NCBI GenBank assembly: GCA_946644025.1
Contig: CAMPCG010000201.1
Coordinates: 1 to 5,629, forward strand
Source of the DNA: an uncultured Prevotellaceae bacterium
GTDB taxonomy: Bacteria > Bacteroidota > Bacteroidia > Bacteroidales > Bacteroidaceae
DNA: 5,629 bases
Direction of reading: 5' to 3'
Part shown: piece after piece, positions 1-5,579 of the stretch
Layout of the letters: each line of letters begins with the position of its first letter
Position numbering within the stretch: the stretch's first letter is position 1
Program-made: the position numbers and the translations under genes
Notes under the pieces: generated by a model
The model's database searches: none
Told to the model about the DNA's origin: nothing
Seen by the model: the letters and a program-made list of their open reading frames with translations, nothing else

Positions 1-396
1 TTCAGCAATATGTCTTTTAATATGGTCAATGAGCTTCCGTGTGGGTATGACTTTTTCCTCCACGTCGGCTTGGTCTATGTCAATGGAGCAGTTGTAATCA
101 CCGTCTTCCCTCAGTTTCTGTAGTTGGGAGTACAGTTTACCTTCTGCCACGGAAAACGATCCAAACTTGACATAGAACAGACTGAACTTGTTCACTGCCC
201 CTCGGTGTGTCCCGACTTCGTGTTTCTCACTGATGAGCAGTGCGCTCACAGCATGGAAAAGTGCGTAGTACAATCGATTGGCGGCCAGCCCCCACAGACG
301 GTTCTGCAGTTGCACCTCCATTTCCTCAAGCGTCTTGTCCGATTTTTCAAGTTCGAGTATGACGAGCACTCTTCTGTCTTCTTCCCTAAGACTCAT
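1..396 (-). CDS. HEPN-domain protein of an MNT-HEPN pair (partial, C-terminus outside window)
   Basis: The minus strand is open from an ATG at 396 to the window edge: 132 codons and no stop, so the C-terminus is missing. The protein is mostly helical and charged, and resembles the short HEPN family encoded next to minimal nucleotidyltransferases. The hallmark segment is AANRLYYALFHAVSALL at residues 38-54, which contains an R-x6-H arrangement (R41, H48), the form of the HEPN ribonuclease motif. A THRG motif follows at 63-66 and LREDGDYNC at 95-103, both common in this family. The ATG overlaps the 3' end of the nucleotidyltransferase gene by 11 bases, which suggests translational coupling. In studied MNT-HEPN pairs the HEPN partner is an RNase toxin and the nucleotidyltransferase the antitoxin; that role is inferred here. 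The stretch is less GC-rich than the genes upstream. Confidence 0.85.
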   Translation of the reverse strand, partial: MSLREEDRRVLVILELEKSDKTLEEMEVQLQNRLWGLAANRLYYALFHAVSALLISEKHEVGTHRGAVNKFSLFYVKFGSFSVAEGKLYSQLQKLREDGDYNCSIDIDQADVEEKVIPTRKLIDHIKRHIAE

Positions 397-742
397 AAAT
401 CAGCTGTTTATCTTCTTCCACATTATAAAAGAACATGGAATGAGGTCCATTATACCAATAATCTTTAGTGAATGTGCGAGCACTGATGTCCTCATTGAGA
501 TTCCATCCCATTTCGGTGAAGGGCCATGCGTATTTGTCCCAGTCATCCCTGCTGCGCTCAGGCTTGTCAAGCAAGACAAGCAAATCCCAGTCTGAGTCCT
601 CATGGTAGTCGCCCCGTGCACGTGAACCATATAGGTAGACAGTGCTTCCCTTGGGCAGTACTTGCTGTGCTACCTGTTTGATGTGGTCAATTACGTTTTC
701 TTTATCCATGAGTGTCACTTCGCACAGAGTTTTTCTGTTCAT
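386..742 (-). CDS. Minimal nucleotidyltransferase (MNT) domain protein, likely antitoxin of the HEPN partner
   Basis: This 118-residue protein has the defining polymerase-beta-like nucleotidyltransferase motif GS-x10-D-x-D: G39, S40, then D51 and D53 within YGSRARGDYHEDSDWDLLV. A later acidic pair at E84-D85 could supply the third metal ligand. Small stand-alone proteins of this type (MntA-like) are known to pair with HEPN toxins and in studied cases modify them with AMP; whether this one does so is inference. The maximal frame starts 9 bases after the lipoprotein stop. A second ATG at 709 (M12, MDKENV) gives an N-terminus about 27 residues before the GSR motif, which fits the family better, so the true start may be 709. 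Neither start has a convincing Shine-Dalgarno sequence. Its TAG stop lies inside the start region of the HEPN gene, as expected of a two-gene operon. Confidence 0.88.
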   Translation of the reverse strand: MNRKTLCEVTLMDKENVIDHIKQVAQQVLPKGSTVYLYGSRARGDYHEDSDWDLLVLLDKPERSRDDWDKYAWPFTEMGWNLNEDISARTFTKDYWYNGPHSMFFYNVEEDKQLIYES

Positions 743-751
743 GCCCCAGGC

Positions 752-2170
752 TCAATCCTTGTTGTACCATCTTGGGTCTCCCTGTCCGGCCTCCTGCTGG
801 GCGGCGGCTGGGGTGAACTCTGCGTTGGCGGGGTCAATGGCGGGGTCGGTGGTGAGCCACAGTCCGGGGTTCTTGATGCCCGTCTGCTGTGAGCTGGCAT
901 CGGCGCCGTCGCGCCAGCAGGTGTTGTTGTTCACGTCCCATGTGGGGTTGTCGCTGCCCTGTCCCTTGTTCAGTCCGGTAAGGAAGTTGGGCTTGCCGCA
1001 GTCCTGTATGATGGTGTTCTTGAGTGTGTAGTGGTAGGTTGTCTGTCCGTTGTGGTAGTCGCAGACGTTCTTGCCGTAGGCCAGGTTGGCCAGTGTGCAG
1101 TTGACGATGGCAACCCATCGCTGCTCCTCGTCGCTGACGTCCTTGGGTCGTCCGCCGTGCTGTATGAAGAAGCACTCGCAGCGCTCACGGCTGAAGACGG
1201 TAGCGTTCTTGATAGTGAAGTCGGTGATGAATCCCGACTTCATGTAGACGAAGGCCGCGTTGTTGGCTGTGGGTAAGGTTTTGTCGACCTCCACCACGGT
1301 GTTGTTGATGCTCACCGTGCGCACGTTGTACTTCGTAGCGTTGCTGGCCATGATGCTGCTGCCCAGCTTCGTGATGTTGCAGCCCTGCACCACCACGGGG
1401 TCCATGATGAAGTAGCAGCCCTTCTCGCCAATGAGGTTCTGTATGCTCTCGCTGGGTTCGTCGCTGAAGTTGATGATGGCCTTGTTGGTGGCCTGGGCGT
1501 CGATGTTGAGGTATTTCAGCGTGAAGCCGGCGTAGGTCTCGAAGTAAGAGCCGGCCCCCATGACGACGTTGGCGTAGTTGCTCTTCGACGACGAGCGCAG
1601 CGTCACCTGGTGTCCGTCGAAGTCAATCTTCCCCGAGAGGGTGTAGTTTCCGCCCGGTGTCAGGTCGTAGCACAGGTGGGTGCCATTGTCCTCGGGCAGC
1701 GGGTTGGCCTCGAACCATGCTTTCAGGTCCGAGCCGTCGGGAATCTCGGCGTAGGTAGGCAGGAAGGTGTTGAAGAGCAGCTTGGTGTCCTCCTTGGCTT
1801 CGGAGTTGTTGTATTTCTCATTTCCCAGGGCGCGTATGCTGAGGCTGTAGTTCGTGTCCTCCTCGCGGCTGACGTCGAACGAGCATCCGTCGATGGTGTC
1901 AGTCTTTACGGTGACGGGGTGGTCGGGGTCGTTCACGTTGCAGAGTTCCACGGCGTAGCCACCTGCACCATAGACCACGGGCCAGGCGATGGTCATCATC
2001 GAGCCGTCGGGACTTGCCGTGATGCTGATCTTGTCGTTCTCGGGCGACGTCAGCGTCGTGTTCTTCACCTGGGGGCTCCACGACTCGTCGGCGTCGTAGT
2101 GGTCGGCACACGACAGGACGAGTACGCTGCCGATGGCGGCGAAGAATGGTTTATAATAATGTATATACAT
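752..2170 (-). CDS. Surface-type lipoprotein with FN3-like domain and right-handed beta-helix (DUF4957/DUF5123-like)
   Basis: The 472-residue product begins with a hydrophobic segment ending in VLSC, a plausible lipobox with lipidated C21. The following residues (ADHYDADES) are acid-rich, as in Bacteroidetes lipoproteins sent to the outer surface. Residues about 47-116 read as a fibronectin-III-like beta domain (TIAWPVVYGAGGYAVEL, then YSLSIRALG). From about 170 to 440 there are repeated short beta rungs with Asn and Cys turns (LKYLNIDA, VQGCNITKLG, VSINNTVVEV, FTIKNATVF, IVNCTLANLA, LKNTIIQDCG), typical of a pectate-lyase-type beta-helix. The C-terminus has GDPRW, often seen at the end of such proteins. 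I see no definite catalytic residues, so it may bind or process a polysaccharide, possibly pectin; this is inference. The family assignment rests on recollected similarity. The gene lies 105 bases after the 827-residue gene, with a long hairpin between them. Confidence 0.82.
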   Translation of the reverse strand: MYIHYYKPFFAAIGSVLVLSCADHYDADESWSPQVKNTTLTSPENDKISITASPDGSMMTIAWPVVYGAGGYAVELCNVNDPDHPVTVKTDTIDGCSFDVSREEDTNYSLSIRALGNEKYNNSEAKEDTKLLFNTFLPTYAEIPDGSDLKAWFEANPLPEDNGTHLCYDLTPGGNYTLSGKIDFDGHQVTLRSSSKSNYANVVMGAGSYFETYAGFTLKYLNIDAQATNKAIINFSDEPSESIQNLIGEKGCYFIMDPVVVQGCNITKLGSSIMASNATKYNVRTVSINNTVVEVDKTLPTANNAAFVYMKSGFITDFTIKNATVFSRERCECFFIQHGGRPKDVSDEEQRWVAIVNCTLANLAYGKNVCDYHNGQTTYHYTLKNTIIQDCGKPNFLTGLNKGQGSDNPTWDVNNNTCWRDGADASSQQTGIKNPGLWLTTDPAIDPANAEFTPAAAQQEAGQGDPRWYNKD

Positions 2171-2192
2171 ATTTTTATAGGGTTTTGGTAAT

Positions 2193-2249
2193 TATCTGAA
2201 ACAAATTTGAATAATATGACAGCCATATTATTCAAATTTGTTTCAGATA
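2193..2249. repeat. Perfect 26-bp inverted repeat (hairpin, possible terminator or leader element)
   Basis: The arms at 2193-2218 and 2224-2249 are exact reverse complements, separated by a 5-base loop (acagc). The arms are AT-rich and each contains the self-palindromic octamer CAAATTTG. The structure starts 26 bases after the stop of the 827-residue gene and ends 22 bases before the lipoprotein ATG, filling most of the spacer. It could terminate upstream transcription, protect the 3' end of the first message, or sit in the leader of the second gene. No T-run follows it on either strand, so a classical intrinsic terminator is not assured. CAAATTTG is also one base from the Bacteroidetes -7 box TAnnTTTG. 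Confidence 0.9.
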
Positions 2250-2275
2250 TCAGTTAAATATAAGCTTCCTTGACT

Positions 2276-4759
2276 TTATTCTCCTCCGGCCATGATGGTG
2301 ATGATGCTGGAGATGTCGGCCACGTCTACCGATCCGTCCTTGTTCACGTCTCCGGCGGGATTGTTGGTTCCGTCGGCCATGATGGAGATGACGTTCGATA
2401 TGTCGGCCACGTCCACGGTATTGTCTCCGTTCACGTCGCCCTTCACTTCGGGCTCATCGGTCTTAGCCCAGTAAGCCTCGTGTTCGGGGAAGTCGGCCAC
2501 CATCTGTGCCTTGATTTCTCCTGCGGTCATGGGGCTGTTCTTGATGAGCAGTCGGGCGAAGGCGAAGGGAGCGTCGAAGCTGTCGGCCTCGCTGGCGCTG
2601 CCCACCTGGTTGCCGCCCAGTGCTACATATTTCAGGTCGGCGCCGTTGGCGAAGAGTCCTGCCTGTGCGCTGCCGCAGTTCCACTCGTTCTTCAGCTGTC
2701 CGTCGATGTATACCTGAGCGGTCTCGCCATTGAGGACGGCGGTGTAGTAGTGCCACTTCTTGTCGGCCAGCCAGTCGTTGGCTCCGCTGCACACGGTGTT
2801 GCTGCCGGCCACGTTCTGCTCGGCGGTATAGTCACACTTCGTGCCGTTGTCGAGCATGGCCGTGCCGTCATACTGCAGGGCGAAGAGCGGTGCGCCGTTG
2901 CCTTCCTTCAGCTCGTCGTAGGCAGTGAGCAGGGGAGCACCCTTGTAGCTGTCGGAGTCGTCGTCCTTCGGGGCCTTCATCCACACGCCGAGTGAGAATG
3001 CCTGCGTGTTGGCCGAGTGTGCCAGCACGTCTTCGGGCAGCAGACAGTAGCTTGAGCGCACCGTGCCGCTGTTGCCCTGGAAGTAGTCGCTGAAGATAAT
3101 CTCCTCCAGCTCCCTCTCGGCAGTCTCGCCGCCGGGGTAGTAGGTGGTCTGCACGAGGGTTGACTCCTTGAAGGTTTCAGCGTCGTATTTCTCCGATGCG
3201 AACTTGCCGTTGCCCATGGCCTTCTCGCCCTTCCACGTCACGCGGTCGCCGGTCTCGGCGTCCTCGTAGGTAGAGAAGTTGGTGGTGAAGACGTAGGCAG
3301 CCTCGATTCCCTGGATGAGCTCCTCGGCGGTGATGCCCTCGTGGAACTCGAAGCCTCCGAAGCCTATCTGGCTGGAGTGCTGGAACACCCAGTACTCCTC
3401 GCCCGGCTCCACGTCGAAGGTGAGCCATCCCCAGAAGATCTGGTTGCCGTTACCGATGACATACTGCCAAGTCTGGACGTATGCGATGGAATCGCCGGGG
3501 TCAGCGTTCTTCACGGGGTCTTCACTAAAGGCCTTTGCTGCCTTTGTGTACTGTTCGGCTGCATAAATGTTGTGTACGGAGTCTACCTGCTCCACGGTGA
3601 GCAGCTTCTTCTTGCCGTCGGCATCGTTCACGCCGTTGATGTAGCCCGAGGCAAAAAGTCGCTCGGCTTGCTTGGTGGCAGCATTGACGACGAAGGTCTT
3701 GCGGTGACCCTTGTTGGCCCACACCTTTACCTTGAAGGCGCCCTGGGCCTCGGCCGTGAACTTATAGTACAGTCCGGTGATGGGCATACCCACGGAGCCG
3801 TCGGGCTCATAGTAGACGTACTCGGCCTTGTACGAGCCCTCTACGGGCACGTCGTCCTTCGTGTTCTGCACGCAGAGCATGTCCACGTAGGGGTTGCCCG
3901 TTCCTGTGATGTACCAGAAGTCGATGTCGCCCTGGTTCTTCAGTCCCCAGTTCACGTCGTTCCAGGCACCCACGGAGGCCACCTCGTAGACATTCTCACG
4001 TCCCTCGACGGGAGCGCCGGGCACAATCTGCTGTGCGCCGCCGCCTACCACCTCGTCGTTGGCAGGCGTGGTGCCGCCGACGGCCGTCACCGTGGCCTTT
4101 CCGGCCTTGATGGTGATGATGCTCTTGCCGTCCTCGGTGTTGTTGGCCACGCCGCCGCTCTCTCCGGCCACTGCTGCAAACTCAGGGGCCAGCTTACCGT
4201 CGACGATGGCGCTGTAGTTCTCGCTGTTCTCGGGAATGACAATGTGGGGCTCGTCGCCGCCCTGGTCGTCGCTCACGGTGTATTCAAAGCCATAGAAGCC
4301 CAGCTTCGACCCTGTGCAGTAGACCTTGTAGGTTTTGCCGCCCTTGACGTCGAACGTATAGGTCTTTGACACCTTTTCAGCTTCCGTGATGCCGTTGAAG
4401 GCCGACAGTGCCGTGCCGTTCTCGGTGACGTAGAGGGCCTTGTCCTTGTTGATGTTCACGGCCACGGTTATCGAGCCGTTCTTGGCGGGCTGCAGGATGT
4501 ACTGTGTGCCTCCGTCCTCTGAGCCGTTCACGCCGTTGCCCTTCGTGTAGGCAGGATAGCCGTCGATGGGGGTGTCTCCGACGGGGTCGGTGAAGTCGGC
4601 CTGACCGGCCAAGCCAAACGTCAGCGTGATGTTGGCAACTGATGTCACCTGTGTGCCGGCTGCAAAGTCGCCACTTCCTGCCTCGAGGGCATACTTTCCC
4701 TGAGCCTGGGCACAGAGTGCCATGCAGGTCAGAGCCATCATAGTAAATAGTTTCTTCAT
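2276..4759 (-). CDS. Secreted multidomain protein: signal peptide, beta-sandwich regions, LamG domain, dockerin-like C-terminus
   Basis: The 827-residue product starts MKKLFTMMALTCMALCAQAQ, a clear signal peptide with likely cleavage near AQA-QG (residues 17-21). Residues about 22-163 form a beta-rich region ending in GFYGFEYTV. A second beta-rich region (about 180-474) ends with the similar GFGGFEFHE, suggesting related binding modules. Residues about 485-757 fit a LamG/concanavalin-like jelly roll: FSLGVWMKA (588-596), KKWHYYTAVLNGETAQVYIDG (667-687) and the closing PMTAGEIKAQMV (743-754), with four cysteines (572, 642, 657, 695). After a linker, residues 774-824 hold two dockerin-like Ca-binding repeats. 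No glycosidase or lyase catalytic motif is evident, so a carbohydrate-binding or adhesive envelope role is inferred. The start is supported by the signal peptide; an A-rich stretch, not a Shine-Dalgarno, precedes it. Confidence 0.85.
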   Translation of the reverse strand: MKKLFTMMALTCMALCAQAQGKYALEAGSGDFAAGTQVTSVANITLTFGLAGQADFTDPVGDTPIDGYPAYTKGNGVNGSEDGGTQYILQPAKNGSITVAVNINKDKALYVTENGTALSAFNGITEAEKVSKTYTFDVKGGKTYKVYCTGSKLGFYGFEYTVSDDQGGDEPHIVIPENSENYSAIVDGKLAPEFAAVAGESGGVANNTEDGKSIITIKAGKATVTAVGGTTPANDEVVGGGAQQIVPGAPVEGRENVYEVASVGAWNDVNWGLKNQGDIDFWYITGTGNPYVDMLCVQNTKDDVPVEGSYKAEYVYYEPDGSVGMPITGLYYKFTAEAQGAFKVKVWANKGHRKTFVVNAATKQAERLFASGYINGVNDADGKKKLLTVEQVDSVHNIYAAEQYTKAAKAFSEDPVKNADPGDSIAYVQTWQYVIGNGNQIFWGWLTFDVEPGEEYWVFQHSSQIGFGGFEFHEGITAEELIQGIEAAYVFTTNFSTYEDAETGDRVTWKGEKAMGNGKFASEKYDAETFKESTLVQTTYYPGGETAERELEEIIFSDYFQGNSGTVRSSYCLLPEDVLAHSANTQAFSLGVWMKAPKDDDSDSYKGAPLLTAYDELKEGNGAPLFALQYDGTAMLDNGTKCDYTAEQNVAGSNTVCSGANDWLADKKWHYYTAVLNGETAQVYIDGQLKNEWNCGSAQAGLFANGADLKYVALGGNQVGSASEADSFDAPFAFARLLIKNSPMTAGEIKAQMVADFPEHEAYWAKTDEPEVKGDVNGDNTVDVADISNVISIMADGTNNPAGDVNKDGSVDVADISSIITIMAGGE
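2288..2440 (-). repeat. Two tandem dockerin-like calcium-binding repeats encoded at the C-terminus
   Basis: Codons 774-795 (2375-2440) and 803-824 (2288-2353) encode near-identical 22-residue units, GDVNGDNTVDVADIS... and GDVNKDGSVDVADIS..., offset by 29 residues (87 bases). Each has the D-x-N-x-D-x3-D-x2-D pattern of an F-hand calcium loop (D775, N777, D779, D783, D786; D804, N806, D808, D812, D815) followed by a short helix ending IMA. This is the layout of a type I dockerin. The DNA of the two units is similar but diverged, so this is an old protein duplication rather than a recent DNA repeat. Confidence 0.8.
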
Positions 4760-4793
4760 AAGTTTTGTATTAGTTTAGATTAGTAATATTTTC

Positions 4794-4828
4794 AAGGAGG
4801 TGAGGAGATGAGAATATGAGGAGGTAAA
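4794..4828 (-). promoter_or_regulatory. CT-rich leader with anti-Shine-Dalgarno-like motifs, upstream of the 827-residue gene
   Basis: Read on the minus strand, the 5' leader of the secreted-protein gene contains TTACCTCCTC, ATCTCCTC and CACCTCCTTG in close succession. CACCTCCTT is the same sequence as the anti-Shine-Dalgarno region near the 3' end of 16S rRNA. The tract ends about 34 bases before the start codon and lies downstream of the predicted promoter, so it should be transcribed. Its role is unknown. Confidence 0.55.
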
Positions 4829-4871
4829 GTTGGTTAGACTCGTCCTTTTCAATTTCTCCTAAAACACCGCG

Positions 4872-4879
4872 CAAATATA
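4872..4879 (-). promoter_or_regulatory. Predicted Bacteroidetes -7 box for the 827-residue gene
   Basis: The minus strand reads TATATTTG, an exact match to the Bacteroidetes primary-sigma -7 consensus TAnnTTTG. It would give a leader of roughly 105 bases. No good TTTG element is seen at the -33 position; that region is instead occupied by a 13-bp palindrome (4891-4903), which could mean the promoter depends on a bound activator. Confidence 0.55.
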
Positions 4880-4890
4880 ATAATTAATTA

Positions 4891-4903
4891 TGTAACGGTT
4901 ACA
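4891..4903. promoter_or_regulatory. 13-bp palindrome, candidate operator (TGTAAC-G-GTTACA)
   Basis: The two 6-base arms are exact reverse complements around one central base, a shape typical of a dimeric regulator's site. It starts 12 bases upstream of the predicted minus-strand -7 box, overlapping where a -33 element should be, and sits in the shared region between two divergent genes. No regulator can be named from the sequence. Confidence 0.4.
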
Positions 4904-4952
4904 CTTTGCTATAGTGTTTTACAAATAATTAACAGAATAAGCCAGGATAGTA

Positions 4953-4984
4953 TTTCGCCCATTCCGCAACATTCATTACCTTTG
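4953..4984 (+). promoter_or_regulatory. Predicted Bacteroidetes promoter for the RNase H gene
   Basis: TACCTTTG at 4977-4984 matches the -7 consensus TAnnTTTG exactly. TTTC at 4953-4956, 20 bases upstream, is one base from the -33 element TTTG at a usual distance. Transcription would begin near 4990 and give a leader of about 48 bases before the RNase H start. Confidence 0.65.
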
Positions 4985-4996
4985 CACCCCTTCAAC

Positions 4997-5033
4997 ACCT
5001 AACCTCCTTACCTCCTTATCTCCCTACCTACTC
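4997..5033 (+). promoter_or_regulatory. CT-rich leader with anti-Shine-Dalgarno-like repeats, upstream of the RNase H gene
   Basis: The predicted leader of the RNase H message contains AACCTCCTTA, CCTCCTTATC and TCCCTACCTA back to back, almost without G. ACCTCCTTA resembles the anti-Shine-Dalgarno end of 16S rRNA. A very similar tract lies in the leader of the divergent gene on the other strand. No Shine-Dalgarno precedes the ATG at 5038; the bases before it are CTCAACA, acceptable in this phylum. Confidence 0.55.
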
Positions 5034-5037
5034 AACA

Positions 5038-5508
5038 ATGAGCAATAACCTCTCCTCTCCCCCCGACTACCGTCACGACACGGTGCTGCCCCTTCCCCTG
5101 GAGGTGACGGCCGACGCCTGGGCTGTCGACGCTGCCTGTTCGGGCAATCCCGGCCCCATGGAGTATCAGGCTATCGACCTGCAAACGGGCTACCGCGTGT
5201 TTCACTTCGGACCTGTGAAGGGCACGAACAACATCGGCGAGTTCCTGGCCATTGTCCACGCCCTCGCCCTTTGCTGGCAGCGGGGACTCCACCAGAAGAC
5301 CATCTACTCCGACAGCTACAACGCCATACTCTGGGTGCGCAAGCGGCAGTGCAAGACCAAGCTGGAGCGTACCCCCCAGACGGAGCAGCTCTATCAGATT
5401 ATTCAGCGTGCCGAGAACTGGCTGCGCACCCACGACTACCGCAACCCCATTGTGAAGTGGGAGACCAGCCGCTGGGGCGAGGTGCCCGCCGACTTCGGCA
5501 GGAAATAG
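5038..5508 (+). CDS. Ribonuclease HI family protein
   Basis: This 156-residue protein carries the RNase HI active-site signature. The first Asp is D31 in VDAACSGNPGP, the Glu is E68 in GTNNIGEFLAIVHAL, the second Asp is D92 in IYSDSYNAILWV, and the last Asp is D152 in WGEVPADFGRK. Enzymes of this family cut the RNA strand of RNA-DNA hybrids in the cytoplasm, removing primers and R-loops. The length is normal for bacterial RNase HI, with a short Pro-rich N-terminal extension of about 25 residues and no viroplasmin-like N-terminal domain. The flexible-loop His of the E. coli enzyme is not obvious; the corresponding stretch reads KWETSRWGE. The ATG follows a consensus promoter and a CT-rich leader and is the first in frame. 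The gene is transcribed away from the secreted-protein gene and shows no operon partner in the window. Confidence 0.92.
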   Translation: MSNNLSSPPDYRHDTVLPLPLEVTADAWAVDAACSGNPGPMEYQAIDLQTGYRVFHFGPVKGTNNIGEFLAIVHALALCWQRGLHQKTIYSDSYNAILWVRKRQCKTKLERTPQTEQLYQIIQRAENWLRTHDYRNPIVKWETSRWGEVPADFGRK

Positions 5509-5516
5509 TCACGGGG

Positions 5517-5579
5517 CTGTCGGTATTTTTACAAATACTGTCTGTGTTTTTACAAACACTGTCAGTGTTTATACAGGTT
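5517..5579 (+). repeat. Three tandem 21-nt repeats forming hairpins, downstream of the RNase H gene
   Basis: Three 21-base units (5517-5537, 5538-5558, 5559-5579) all begin CTGTC and share a T-rich middle followed by TAC. The first two fold as perfect 6-bp hairpins with a TTAC loop: GTATTT/AAATAC (5523-5538) and GTGTTT/AAACAC (5544-5559). The change between them keeps pairing. A competing 17-bp perfect palindrome, AAACACTG-T-CAGTGTTT, spans 5554-5570. A further 9-bp stem (5573-5581 with 5585-5593, one G-U pair) follows. The array begins 8 bases after the RNase H stop and may act in 3'-end formation, though no clear terminal T-run follows. Confidence 0.75.

Noticed and set aside
124..468. Plus-strand open frame over the HEPN and nucleotidyltransferase genes
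   Set aside because: The minus strand encodes clear family motifs across the same bases, so this frame is a shadow.
2276..2480. Type IX secretion C-terminal sorting domain on the 827-residue protein
   Set aside because: The C-terminus consists of the two calcium-loop repeats and ends MAGGE; it lacks the beta-rich end with basic residues expected of a sorting domain.
1610..2995. Plus-strand open frames at 1610-2191 and 2270-2995
   Set aside because: Both are antisense to convincing minus-strand genes and have Val/Gly-rich compositions with no domain or start signals.
3341..4369. Long plus-strand open frame (342 codons) within the secreted-protein gene
   Set aside because: It lies antisense to a gene with a signal peptide and recognisable domains; the product is a low-complexity Val/Leu/Gly/His string typical of the reverse frame of GC-rich coding DNA.
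4794..4819. Perfect Shine-Dalgarno (AAGGAGGTGAGG) followed by ATG on the plus strand
   Set aside because: The ATG at 4808 opens only three codons before a TGA (ATG AGA ATA TGA). The signal is the complement of the CT-rich leader of the minus-strand gene.
5517..5579. CRISPR-like array
   Set aside because: The 21-nt units are directly adjacent with no spacers and diverge from each other, so they are tandem hairpin repeats, not CRISPR.
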